From Amia ocellicauda (taxonomy: Eukaryota > Chordata > Actinopteri > Amiiformes > Amiidae), in the NCBI RefSeq assembly GCF_036373705.1, contig NW_027102766.1, forward strand, positions 18,903 to 82,902: a DNA stretch of 64,000 nt. The letters run 5' to 3'. Of this stretch, positions 11,063 through 21,859 are shown piece after piece. How positions within the stretch are numbered: position 1 is the first letter of the stretch; each line of letters starts with the position of its first letter. The notes under the pieces are model-generated. The model was not told the DNA's origin and searched no databases. It was given only the letters and a program-made list of their open reading frames with translations. A program made the translations under genes and the position numbers.

Positions 11063-11588
11063 CAGTGTTGAGACCTTGTTGACCGAGGGCAATGATGGTG
11101 AAAAGCCTGGACGGCCTTCCTCGGGACAATGAGATACGCAGTTGCGTCTAGGCGAGGTGTCCTGTCCTCTTTGCTTCCTTTGGCAAATATCCAGCCTTGC
11201 AAGTGTTGTCTTCCAGAGGCAAGTCAAGCCAGGAACTCTGAGAGATGTTTTTGCAGTTGACGACGTGTCACTTTAGAACAGGACAACATGCATCTCTACT
11301 TGACTTGGCACAATCTGTGAGGGTTGGGCCAACACAACCTACTCAATGTGTCCACACATTTGCTGGCGTCTTGAAATACTTGGAATGACCTGTGGCCCCA
11401 TACCATGCAGAAGTCCACAGCTATGCGTGTCAGCATGCACTGCTCCTCATCCCCAATGTGCCACTTGTAAGAACTGTGTAAAAAGCGACAGAGAACGTGA
11501 TCAGCAAAGAAACACAATTCCCCTGAGAACGACAATCATCGTGCCGATCGTAATCTCAGTGCATACCTGGATGCCCAACAAGCCAAGA

Positions 11589-12967
11589 CAGTGGTTCCCA
11601 AGCGTTTTAATGCCATGGCACACTTTGCTGAGACCAAAAACCTTTGCGGCGCACCAACATGGAAAAAAAAAAAGGATTTACTAGGTATTGTCTCACCTGA
11701 ATGGCAACAGGCTGCTAAAACTATTATCACACGCACATTGCATGTTAAAGTATGTCAGTAAGGGAGTAATTAAAAGGGCAAATGTGTGAAGTGCAAGGAG
11801 TGGCCTTTAGTGGTTAGGTAAAAAAGTAGACAGACAAACTAAATAATTACTTGATGCAAATCATTTATTTAGTGCAGACAGACCAAGACCAGACACAATA
11901 AACTTTTCGCAGTAAATATAAATTCACAGCAAAATAGGTTCAGTTCACAATATCCTATAACAAGCTCTATTCAACACAGTGGTTAAACGTTACAAAGGGC
12001 ATTACAATTGTTGAAAAACAATAGCACACGGATCAAACATGCTATCCCCGCCGTTTTATTCGATTTGATTAGACGTTTCGCGACCAAAACGTTTTGTGTG
12101 CGGACTGAACGCACACCTGAGCCGAGCACGATCACAATACATATCCACAGTTAATCTAAGCGGTTTCGTATTTTAACCGTTTCGGTTTGTTATCAACCCT
12201 TCCGGATCCAAAACCAGGAGTCAGACACCCTTTTCGGTGGACACGCTGTTGACTTCTCACAAGCACCATCCGCCTTCACAGAGGCAGCGCTAGCAGTGGA
12301 AAGAACGAAGAACTGCAGGAGAAATGCCGGGGCTATTTAGAGCCCGTTTATTCATCGCAGAGGGGGGAAACCAAAGCCAAATGAGACTTAGAGGAACAGG
12401 AGACATCCAACAACAGTACACAACGGTACAGTACACAATCAATACATAACAATGAACAGGCCCTTAATTCACTCTTTACAGTCCTTTCTCTTATCTCCCA
12501 GCAGCCCTTACGGAGATGGCCGCATATTAATCGAGAGGGGCAGTGCTGCCTCTACATCTCCGTTACAGTATCAAAAAATTAAGCCTACCAAAAGGGCAAG
12601 AACAAACACATTGAATAATATTGATAAAATCGATTTCGTTCACCAGTCCAACTTAGAACAAGGACAAGCAGAGTGCAAGATGAAAAGGAATTCACCATCT
12701 GTCCATTTAATCAATTGCCTTTCAGTACCACTGATAGCACTGCGACTCAGTGTAGGTGTGCGTTCAGTCCGGCAAACACAACATTTCAGTTATGAAACGC
12801 TTTCTACAGGTGATGTATGAATGTAACATTTTCACAAATTTGAATAAGTTTGATTTGATACAAGATTTATGAAGTTGACCCAAAAAAATGACATCATATT
12901 TTTGAGGGGATAAAAATCTCACGACATAATTGGGTAATCCTCACGGCACACGGGTTGAAAACCACTG
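11589..12967 (+). mobile_element. Non-autonomous hAT element, array copy 4 (58 bp longer)
   Basis: The same element, but 1379 bp because of a 58 bp segment near 11831-11888 that the other four copies lack. This copy also has the most private base changes (for example ~12160-12180, ~12530-12560). The segment may be ancestral and lost in the others, or a later insertion in this unit. Confidence 0.78.
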
Positions 12968-13037
12968 AGCCAAGCCACGGTGCTTCTTGGCTTTGCACGG
13001 CCACTGAGACTGCCAGGGGAAGGCGGTGAGGAGCTTC

Positions 13038-13126
13038 CCTTTGGTAGCTCAGTTGGTAGAGCGGAGGACTGTAGGTTTCAGGCAGCGGGCACCTTTAGGT
13101 CGCTGGTTCAATTCCGTCTCGAAGGA
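13038..13126 (+). tRNA. tRNA-Tyr (GTA), with intron, copy 4 (divergent)
   Basis: The most diverged tRNA-Tyr of the array. Position 5 is T instead of C (a T-G pair with 68). The 3' anticodon strand reads cctttagg rather than cccttagg, and position 47 restores the usual ggtcgctgg. The anticodon GTA is at 13071-13073. It still folds, but with extra wobble pairs, so it may be a weaker gene or an older unit. Confidence 0.78.
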
Positions 13127-13677
13127 AGCCGTGCTTATGGTTTGGTGTCGGTTTTGGACGAGCTCCCAAATGTCAAGCCATTGGAATTGCATGAGGACAA
13201 GGAAAAAACCCCTGCAATTCGGATTTGTTGTCACCTCTAGGCGAGGTGTCCTGTCCTCTTTGCTTCCTTCGGCAAATATCCAGCCTTGCAAGTGTTGTCT
13301 TCCAGAGGCAAGTCAAGCCAGGAACTCTGAGAGATGTTTTTGCTGTTGACGACGTGTCACTTTAGAACAGGACAACATGCATCTCTACTTGACTTGGCAC
13401 AATCTGTGAGGGTTGGGCCAACACAACCTACTCAATGTGTCCACACATTTGCTGGCGTCTTGAAATGCTTGGAATGACCTGTGGCCCCATACCATGCAGA
13501 AGTCCACAGCTATGCGTGTCAGCATGCACTGCTCCTCATCCCCAATGTGCCACTTGTAAGAACTGTGTAAAAAGCGACAGAGAACGTGATCAGCAAAGAA
13601 ACACAATTCCCCTGAGAACGACAATCATCGTGCCGATCGTAATCTCAGTGCATACCTGGATGCCCAACAAGCCAAGA

Positions 13678-14997
13678 CAGTGGTTCCCAAGCGTTTTAAT
13701 GCCACGGCACACTTTGCTGAGACCAAAAACCTTTGCGGCGCACCAACATGGAAAAAAAAAAGGATTTACTAGGTATTGTCTCACCTGAATGGCAACAGGC
13801 TGCTAAAACTATTATCACACGCACATTGCATGTTAAAGTATGTCAGTAAGGGAGTAATTAAAAGGGCAAATGTGTGAAGTGCAAGGAGTGGCCTTTAGTG
13901 GTTAGGTAAAAAAGTAGACCAGACACAATAAACTATTCGCAGTAAATATAAATTCACAGCAAAATAGGTTCAGTTCACAATATCCTATAACAAGCTCTAT
14001 TCAACACAGTGGTTAAACGTTACAAAGGGCATTACAATTGGTGAAAAACAATAGCACACGGATCAAACATGCTATCCCCGCCGTTTTATTCGATTTGATT
14101 AGACGTTTCGCGACCGAAACGTTTTGTGTGCGGACTGAACGCACACCTGAGCCGAGCACGATCACAATACATATCCACAGTTAATCTAAGCGGTATCGTA
14201 TTGTAACCGTTTCGGTTTGTTATCAACCCTTCCGGATCCAAAACCAGGAGTCAGACACCCTTTTCGGTGGACACGCTGTTGACTTCTCACAAGCACCATC
14301 CGCCTTCACAGAGGCAGCGCTAGCAGTGGAAAGAACGAAGAACTGCAGGAGAAACGCCGGGGCTATTTAGAGCCCGATTATTCATCGCAGAGGGGGGAAA
14401 CCAAAGCCAAATGAGACTTAGAGGAACAGGAGACATCCAACAACAGTACACAACGGTACAGTACACAATCAATACATAACAATGAACAGGCCCTTAATTC
14501 ACTCTTTACAGTCCTTTCTCTTATCTCCCAGCAGCCCCTACGGAGATGGCCGCATATTAATCGAGAGGGGCGGTGCTGCCTCTCCATCTCCGTTACAGTA
14601 TCAAAAAATTAAGCCTACCAAAAGGGCAAGAACAAACACATTGAATAATATTGATAAAATCGATTTCGTTCACCAGTCCAACTTAGAACAAGGACAAGCA
14701 GAGTGCAAGATGAAAAGGAATTCACCATCTGTCCCTTTAATCAATTGCCTTTCAGTACCACTGATAGCACTGCGACTCAGTGTAGGTGTGCGTTCAGTCC
14801 GGCAAACACAACATTTCAGTTATGAAACGCTTTCTACAGGTGATGTATGAATGTAACATTTTCACAAATTTGAATAAGTTTGATTTGATACAAGATTTAT
14901 GAAGTTGACCCAAAAAAATGACATCATATTTTTGAGGGGATAAAAATCTCACGACACAATTGGGTAGTCCTCACGGCACACGGGTTGAAAACCACTG
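13678..14997 (+). mobile_element. Non-autonomous hAT element, array copy 5
   Basis: A 1320 bp copy with the same ends and agccaag flanks. The unit containing it begins at ~13233 in the post-Lys spacer, because tRNA-Lys and its 5' flank are deleted at the unit 4/5 joint. Confidence 0.8.
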
Positions 14998-15067
14998 AGC
15001 CAAGCCACGGTGCTTCTTGGCTTGGCACGGCCACTGAGACTGCCAGGGGAAGGCGTTGAGGAGCTTC

Positions 15068-15156
15068 CCTTCGGTAGCTCAGTTGGTAGAGCGGAGGACT
15101 GTAGGTTTCAGGCAGCGGGCACCCTTAGGGCGCTGGTTCAATTCCGTCTCGAAGGA
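15068..15156 (+). tRNA. tRNA-Tyr (GTA), with intron, copy 5
   Basis: Identical to copies 1-3, with anticodon at 15101-15103. It is the last intact tRNA of the array. Confidence 0.88.
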
Positions 15157-15392
15157 AGCCGTGCTTATGGTTTGGCGTCGGTTTTGGACGAGCTCCCAAA
15201 TGTCAAGCCATTGGAATTGCATGAGGACAAGGAGAAAACCCCGGCAATTCGGATTTGTTGTCGAGAACTCGCATTGCCCAAACATCTCGTATTGCATGTG
15301 ACCCTTTTCACCCTGAGCCCAGTTTTCTAAACCGGCCAGAAAGCGGTCTGGAACAATCATGAAGCCAACACATTGTGAAGCACTTCACTGAA

Positions 15393-15400
15393 GCCCGGGT
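15393..15400 (+). pseudogene. tRNA-Lys 5' stub
   Basis: Only the first 8 nt of tRNA-Lys remain, fused directly to the spacer segment tgttgaccgaggg that normally lies ~16 nt beyond the gene. The deletion removes the anticodon, B box and 3' acceptor strand. The array sequence then stops at about 15428. Confidence 0.75.
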
Positions 15401-15514
15401 TGTTGACCGAGGGCCATGATGGTGAAAATCCTCTGCGACGCAGGAGACGAATATGAGTATGTGCCTGTAAGTAGTGACTGTGAGGTGTGAAGGATGCTTC
15501 CTAACACAGATCTC

Positions 15515-15765
15515 TTACCTGGTTGCAGGTGCATGGTGGGCGAGAACACTGGGCCAGCCCAGTGGCCGGACACGAGCCGTTTGGTAGAGGCCATCTGCGC
15601 CCAGCTGTGCCTCATTCACCCGTCCCCCACCCAGACCGGAATGAAGCGCCTGTAATAGCCGGTGAGGCCAAGAAACGCACGTACCCGTTTCTTTGTCCGG
15701 GGGTTGAGGCCAAGGTTGAACAGCTGCCACTTTGTTCTCCTGGGGTTTGATCTGGGGGAGCTTAG
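15515..15765 (-). pseudogene. Gypsy pol fragment (RT/RNase H junction)
   Basis: On the minus strand this reads GLTGYYRRFIPVW, the block in Ty3/Gypsy polyproteins just after the reverse transcriptase where the chain enters RNase H. The preceding block is in another frame and a stop follows within about 10 residues. It is a short decayed fragment of a Gypsy element unlike the one at 21.9-28.9 kb, being GC-rich rather than AT-rich. 15429-15515 and 15766-15840 are probably more of it but are not recognisable. Confidence 0.6.
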
Positions 15766-15840
15766 GATCCCATGATGGGACCCACCTCCGGGGACGGTCA
15801 GTTCCCCCTGCTGGAGCCCGAGTCCAAGATTTTTTAACCA

Positions 15841-16736
15841 TTTAATGAATGATTGTTTTTAAAATGACTTTTAAAAATGAATCTTAACTGTTTTTAAAGA
15901 TTTAGTTGTTTTTAAATCACTAATTGTTTAGGGTTTTTTTGGTTTAGTTTTGTTTTATTTTTTTGTCAAATACATTGTCCGTTTTGGATTTAATTTTAAA
16001 TGCATTGGACCTTTTTTGTTTGTTTTTTATTTTTACCTTTTTAATTGTTTCTTTATTTTGTCCAGTGCATTTTCAGTTATTTTCAATGTATTTGACTTTT
16101 ATGTTGGTAGCAGTTTTGCTTTAATCACCTTTGTTTTGTTGTTTTGTGCACTTGTTTATTTGAAGTTAAGTATTTTGTTTTTTGTTAAATCACAAAGATT
16201 TAAAAAATTTTAAGTGATCTTAAGAATTGTATTTAAAAAAAAGTTTTTAATCATAAGTATTAAAAATTTGAATTGTTTTTATTTGTTAAATGTAAAATAC
16301 TTCAAACAATAAAACAGTATTTGGCACAAACTAACTTGTATTGTTGTATTTTGTTAGCTTAAGATGGATGGATCTCCCAGTGTAAGGTAAGTGAGATGGA
16401 CCCGGGGTCCCCACGGTGCTTTGGCTACATATCGCTTTACAGCCACCTCGTCTGCCCTGCCTCGACACCCCCAAGTATCTGTGACCCCTGGCTTTATGAG
16501 CTGAGCTGCATGTTTGCTATGCGCTGCATCCTCACCGTGTGTGCTGTGCATGTGGAGTGGCATGCTGTGATATAGTGTAGTGGCATGGTGTGATGTAGTG
16601 GCATGGTGTGATATGATGTAGTGGCACAGTAACATGGTTGATTGAATGATAAGGCTTCATAGACCTAGTCACCTTGGCATTAACATAGATTTGGATAATT
16701 TCACCATTAGTTACATCTCTGTTGTTGTAGTTATTT
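15841..16736. other. AT-rich non-coding stretch
   Basis: 15841-16340 is very T-rich with no supported gene; the open frame at 15950-16213 is low-complexity. 16340-16640 is more balanced and includes short imperfect repeats of gtggcatggtgtgat around 16557-16625. 16640-16736 is unassigned. I see no TIR, tRNA or coding signal. Confidence 0.5.
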
Positions 16737-17111
16737 GATGTTCGACTAACAATACTAATGAGAGACTCACCTTCGTCTTACTAACCGGTATTTTAGTCAA
16801 TGTGTTTATAACCTTTTTTGTTTAACGATTTGTGTTATCATATGCGATCCCATGGTCTTTGATTTGGTCACGGAAGTGATTTGTCTTTCATTTGTTGATC
16901 TAGAGTTGAATTAGTTTTTCCCTTTTGTATAATTAGTGTAGTGCTACATTTAGTCTTTGTTTTTGAATAAATTTGACAATTTATATCTTTGGAATTGGTG
17001 TCTGCGTCCAATTATTACAGAAATTGAGTTCTACAAGATTCCAGGATTCGTGATAAGGTGATACTATAAATTCACTTCTTTAATTGAAATTTATAAGCGT
17101 ACCTTACGCTA
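16737..17111 (+). repeat. LTR-like dispersed repeat, copy B (3' part)
   Basis: Matches the last ~375 bp of copy C (61585-61964) in direct orientation, from 'actaacaatactaatgagag' to the terminal ccttacgctaca, with a few substitutions. It carries the AATAAA signal. The CR1 fragment starts within a few bases of its end. Confidence 0.75.
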
Positions 17112-17112
17112 C

Positions 17113-17922
17113 AAAAGGGACTTGAATAATATTTAGTTGTGGGCCGACACCTGGCAGATGAAATTCAATGTGGACAAGTGCAAGGTAATACGTGCAGGTC
17201 ACAAAAATGTCCACTGTAATTACACTATGGGAGGAATAGAACTAGATGAATTATCGCATGAGAAAGACCTAGGAGTCTATGTGGACTCCTCACTTTCTCC
17301 ATCCAAACAATGTGGGGAAGCAATACAAAAGGCAAACCGAATGTTAGGTTTTATCGTCAAAAGTGTAGAATTGAGAACAAGGGCAGTAATGTTCAGACTG
17401 TACAATGCACTAATTAGAGCTCATCTGGATACTGTGTACAGTTCTGGGCTCCACACTTCAAGAAAGATATCGCTGCTCTAGAGGCAGTTCAGAGGAGAGC
17501 AACCAGACTTATTCCAGGTCTGAAGGGAATGTCCTACTGAGAGACTGAGGAACTGAACCTTTTCACCCTGGAACAGAGGAGACTACATGGGGACTTGATC
17601 CAAGTCTTCAAAATCATGAAAGGCATCGACCACGTCAAACCAGAGGAGCTTTTCCAGATCACCAGGGACACACGCACCCGGGGACACAAATGGAAATTAG
17701 GCTTCAAGGCATTCAAAATGCAAAACAGGAGATACTTCTTCACACAGAGAGTTGTCACAATCTGGAACAAACTCCCACAAACTGTGGTAGAAGCTGAAAA
17801 TTTGGGAACATTTAAAGTCAGACTGGATAGAATCCTTGGATCACTCAGTTATTAATGGACACCAAAGGAGCACGATGGGTCGAATGGCCTCCTCTCGTTT
17901 GTAAACTTTCTTATGTTCTTAT
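17113..17922 (+). mobile_element. CR1-like LINE 3' fragment
   Basis: The 3' part of a CR1-clade LINE: the end of the reverse transcriptase and the C-terminal domain, then the tail to 'cttatgttcttat'. The protein reads NVDKCKV, then EKDLGVYVDSSLSPSKQC, then FKIMKGIDHVKPEEL and IWNKLP. It is very close to the same part of the larger CR1 at 38.1-40.4 kb. A frameshift lies near 17480 and a stop near 17540, so it is dead on arrival or decayed. Confidence 0.85.
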
Positions 17923-17929
17923 GACTTTA

Positions 17930-18900
17930 TATTGTATCAGTTGTATTTTGGTGTTACTAGTCATTGTGAATGTGTTCCTGCAGATTTGCGTCCAGAAGCT
18001 GGTATCAGTGTGGTTTGCCAGATCTTTATCCCATTCTCTGATTGAAAGGGATATTGCTGAATCATTTGTGGATAAGAGCTGATATCATTTTGATAAGGGT
18101 TTCTTGGAGAGGGATATTTTGTAGATTTTTCCCAGTAAAGGGGGTTGTTGTAAATTGTAATTGATTTAAATTAATTTTAGATTTTATAGCATTTTTCAGT
18201 TGGAGATATTGGAGAAATTGTTCTTTACCAATACCAAGCTTCTGTTTCAAATCAGTGAAGGTGAGGAGGTTGTTATTTTCAAATGTGTGATATAAATGTG
18301 TAATACCTTTAATTTTCAACATGCTAAAGACTTTTGGTGTTTTGTTAATAAGGAAGTCAGCATTAGACCATATTGGGGTGTACTTGCAAGGTAATTGTAA
18401 ACTGAGTGATTTTGTTAGTTCTTCACCAAGATGTCAGAGTTGTGCAGATTACAGTGTTCTTAAAGCAGTTATGACGTTTTACAGTTGGGGTTATGAAGCG
18501 TAAGTCAATAATTGAAATGTATTTACATACAGTCTGTTCGATTTCTATCCATGGGTTGATGTGTTTTTGAGTATAGCTATTTTGGAATATATTGTAGTTG
18601 ATTAGCCATGTAGTATTGAAAAGCAATTGGTGTATCAAGGACTGCTTGTAGTTTACTTTTCTGTAATGTGGTTAACTTAATCTGATTTTGTTTTACATTT
18701 TTTAATGATTGAATCTAATGTTTGGAACCAAGTGGTTGTAGGTTGTACTGGAACCATGGTGAACATTTTGGGCAGAATGGACATTTTAATTGTTGCAATT
18801 CTGCCAATGATGGAGAGTTGGCTGAGTTCACGACACGCATACTTTAACGAGTCTGCACAGACTCTGCGACATACCTGTCCAAACGCATACATTTTAACCT
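17930..18900 (-). mobile_element. L1-like LINE 3' fragment, degenerate
   Basis: On the minus strand the block LSQLSIIGRIATIKMSILPK (about 18830-18770) matches the thumb-region signature of L1/Tx1-group reverse transcriptases. It is followed, after stops and frameshifts, by scraps such as WDKDLANHT near 18030. It is AT-rich and full of stops. The assignment rests mainly on the first block, so L1 clade membership is moderate confidence. Confidence 0.5.
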
Positions 18901-19220
18901 ACTTTTCACTTATTATGTGCATTTGTGAGTTGCACACCTGGCAAGGAAATCCATAATAATGTTTTACATGTGTATTTCTTTCAAATCACACATTTAATGT
19001 AGATTTGAAACTACGGAAGAGCATTAGGGCCACTTAAGAGAGAAAAAATATATATATTTTGAGAAAAAAAGTTTGAGATTTAAAGTCGAAATAAACTTTT
19101 GAGAAAAAAAGTTGAAAGTTCAGGTTCAAACACCAACATATGGTGTTATAAGAGCCGAGGAGGCAGAGGGCAGAATGGAGCTGCCGCCGGTAACCTTTCA
19201 TTATTGATCTGCTTTATTCA
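18901..19220. other. Intergenic, with degenerate A-rich repeat
   Basis: Contains two or three imperfect copies of an A-rich motif, ttgagaaaaaaagtt (about 19055-19120). No gene is supported. Confidence 0.45.
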
Positions 19221-19846
19221 CACACAGAGGGGTGAAAAGTAGTCACAAGTCATACTTCAGTAAAAGTAAAAATATTCTATCAAAAACTTACTCCAGTCAA
19301 AGCAAAAAGTCTCCCATTCAAACAGTACTTGAGTAACAGTAAAAAAGTAGCTGCTTTCAAGAGTACTCAATACCAAAAGTAAAAGTAAATTGTGCTTTTA
19401 GTAATAATGTGCATGTGTTAGTGTGTGGGCCTTATAAAGGGGGCACGCAATAGGTTCATTTGATGTTTTAATCGAACATTTTCTTTTCCAATAATTATCT
19501 AGGTAATTTTATTTTTATGGTTCCTTAATTTTGTCGTTTAGAAAACCACGTCCAACAAACAAATGTTATTTAGGTACATATCTGGAAATTACTTGAATTT
19601 GTATTCAATATTAACAAAGGATAACTTTGGGGGATTTATATAATATTCTATTTTGAGTTTTCTTGGCAAACTCACTGTTCACACACACACACATCCCAAA
19701 GAGTTGTATAAACACAAAACGCAAAACAAAATAAACAATATAAAATATGTACCCTTGTAGTGATCATATTTGTCATAATGTAATCTATTGCACTGTGGTG
19801 CAGGAGACTGGGTTTGAATCTCAAAACTCCCCAGGATGTTACTATA

Positions 19847-20731
19847 CAGTGAGGGGAAAAAAGTATTTGATCCCCTGCTGATTTTGTACGTTTGGCCACT
19901 GACAAAGAAATGATCAGTCTATAATTTTAATGGTAGGTGTATTTTAACAGTGAGAGACAGAATAACAGCAAAAAAATCCAGAAAAACACATTTCAAAAAA
20001 GCTATAAATTGATTTGCATGTTAATGAGGGAAATAAGTATTTGATCCCCTATCAATCAGCAAGATTTCTGGCTCCCAGGTGTCTTTTATACAGTTTTTCT
20101 GCTAAGGGGACAGGACAACTGCACCGCATCAAAGGGACGATGGACGGGGCCATGTACTGTCAAATCTTGGGTGAGAACCTCCTTCCCTCAGCCAGGGCAT
20201 TGAAAATGGGTCGTGGATGGGTATTCCAGCATGACAATGACCCAAAACACAAAGCCAAGGCAACAAAGGAGTGGCTCAAGAAGAAGCACATTAAGGTCAT
20301 GGAGTGGCCTAGCCAGTCTCCAGACCTTAATCCCATAGAAAATCTGTGGAGGGAGCTGAAGGTTCAAGTTGCCAAACGTCAGCCTCGAGACCTTAATGAC
20401 TTGGAGAGGATCTGCAAAGAGGAGTGGGACAAAATCCCTCCTGAAATGTGTGCAAACCTGGTGGCCAACTACAAGAAACGTCTGACCTCTGTGATTGCCA
20501 ACAAGGGTTTTGCCACCAAGTACTAAATCGAAGGGGTCAAATACTTATTTCCCTCATTAACATGCAAATCAATTTATAACTTTTTTGAAATGCATTTTTC
20601 TGGATTTTTTTTTTTTTTGTTATTCTGTCTCTCACTGTTAAAATACACCTACTATTAGGTTATTATCATTTCTTTGTCAGTGGGCAAACGTACAAAATCA
20701 GCAGGGGATCAAATACTTTTTTCCCTCACTG
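19847..20731 (+). mobile_element. Tc1 element, internally deleted
   Basis: Bounded by cagtgaggggaaaaaagtat and its inverted partner ending ttccctcactg, with TA target duplications at 19845-19846 and 20732-20733. These are the hallmarks of Tc1/mariner. It belongs to the same family as 61966-63376, but the 5' UTR and the first ~200 codons are deleted at about 20092. Both TIRs survive, so it could in principle be moved by a transposase made elsewhere. Confidence 0.9.
20092..20526 (+). pseudogene. Tc1 transposase, C-terminal 143 residues
   Basis: The open C-terminal part of a DD34E transposase, from [10 protein letters not shown] to the natural stop after GFATKY. The second catalytic Asp (QHDNDPKH) and the Glu ([10 protein letters not shown]) are present. 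The N-terminal DNA-binding HTH domains and the first Asp are gone. The frame is open through the whole part, unlike the longer copy at 62161-63180, which has two stops here. Confidence 0.9.
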
Positions 20732-21222
20732 TATACATACACAAGAATAATAATAATAAAACACTTTACACAATAAATTGTGTAAACTGGTGTATACATC
20801 TGTATGCACATATCTTAGCAGTTTTACACAATTAAAAAAACAAAGAACCAGTTATGAAAATAGCATGCAACTGAAATATTAGCCTATATTATGCAATGTG
20901 AAAGCGCTTTGAAATGGCTCGGTGTTATAGCTGCGTACAACAATGCAGAAAATGCGCTTTCCAAAACTAGAGTGCCCTCTGACATGTAGAAAATCATGTG
21001 TTTCACCAATAAATGCCATTTATTGGTCTATTTGTCCGTCATTCACTTTTTATTTTTTTTGGTGACAGCCTACACATTTTTTACTCTGTAACGAATGCCT
21101 TTTTAAAAGTAGCGGTTTCCAAATTTGAAAAATACTAAAAATAAATTTAAAAAAAGTACACGAAAAAGCTACTCAATTACAGGAACGAAAGTAGTTGTAA
21201 TTCGTTACTTTCCACCCCTGTT

Positions 21223-21859
21223 TATTGGTAGCAGGGGTGGTCGTTCTTTGGACTTGTATTTAAACTGGCATTATTTTATTTTTTGGCGGACATTCATACA
21301 ACTTGCCTGGCTGTAGTGTGGACTATTTTTTCGACACGGCCGACATTTTTTTTGCTTATTTGTTTTGTCTGCTGCCAGCACCAAGAACAAACGGCAAACG
21401 TACATGAGGACTTTGTTTTGCAATCTATTAAATGGAATACGCGTTACTCAGCATTGATCATAGTGTGCTATATGGGAGCGAATGCTATGTGCTTTTATTG
21501 TTTACAATCTCAGCACTTTGTGAATTGCATCAATACGCATTACAGCGCAAGCATTAAACACATTGAAGCTCGTCTGTCTCACTTGTCTTGTCTTTTTCCT
21601 GCTGTACTGTTCGATTTGCAAGCAAGTGCTGAATTTCAGTTTATTTTTTATTCAAACACTTTTTTTCTCTCTCTGCTGCTACGGATAACTGCGAAGTTCA
21701 ATTGCAATTGTTCAACTCAACTACTAACAACTAAACTACTAAAAAAAAAAAGTACATAAAGAGACCAATACACACGCAGAAATAAAATAAAAGTAAATAA
21801 AATGAAAACGGCAACAAGTAAAAACGAAAATAAATAAATAAATAAATAAAAATAACACC
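21223..21859. other. Region upstream of Gypsy gag
   Basis: Lies between the hAT element and the Gypsy gag start. It may hold the 5' LTR and leader of the Gypsy element, but I could not find a matching 3' LTR after 28890 or a clear primer binding site. The 158-residue open frame at 21283-21759 has no recognisable domain and is probably chance. Confidence 0.4.

Larger units (their letters stand above)
4131..15428 (+). repeat. Five-unit tandem array of ~2.3 kb tRNA/hAT repeat
   Basis: Each unit runs tRNA-Lys, ~400 bp spacer, non-autonomous hAT element (~1.32 kb), tRNA-Tyr, ~235 bp spacer, then the next tRNA-Lys. Tyr-to-Tyr distances are 2276, 2315, 2373 and 2030 bp. Unit 1 begins in the 3' 26 nt of tRNA-Lys, where it meets the LTR-like repeat. 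Unit 2 lacks about 39 bp after its tRNA-Lys. Unit 4 has a 58 bp extra segment near 11831-11888. The unit 4/5 boundary has lost tRNA-Lys, and unit 5 ends in an 8 nt tRNA-Lys stub. Units are nearly identical, implying recent amplification or gene conversion. Because the hAT insertion is at the same position in every unit, it came before the amplification. Confidence 0.93.
19226..21222 (+). mobile_element. Non-autonomous hAT-type element with nested Tc1
   Basis: The left end reads CAGAGGGGTGAAAAGTAGTC. The complement of the right end (21203-21222) reads CAGGGGTGGAAAGTAACG, an imperfect TIR pair of hAT type. Inside, short motifs such as acttgagtaacagtaaaaaa are typical of this repeat family. No transposase of its own is visible. 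A deleted Tc1 element lies inside at 19847-20731; without it the element is about 1.1 kb. The exact 8 bp target duplication is unclear (tttattca/tttattgg at best). Confidence 0.55.

Noticed and set aside
4131-15428. CRISPR-like array
   Set aside because: The repeat unit is ~2.3 kb with tRNA genes and a transposon; no short repeats with unique spacers, and the context is eukaryotic.
21283-21759. 158-residue protein before Gypsy gag
   Set aside because: No domain, hydrophobic patchwork composition, probably chance or LTR sequence.
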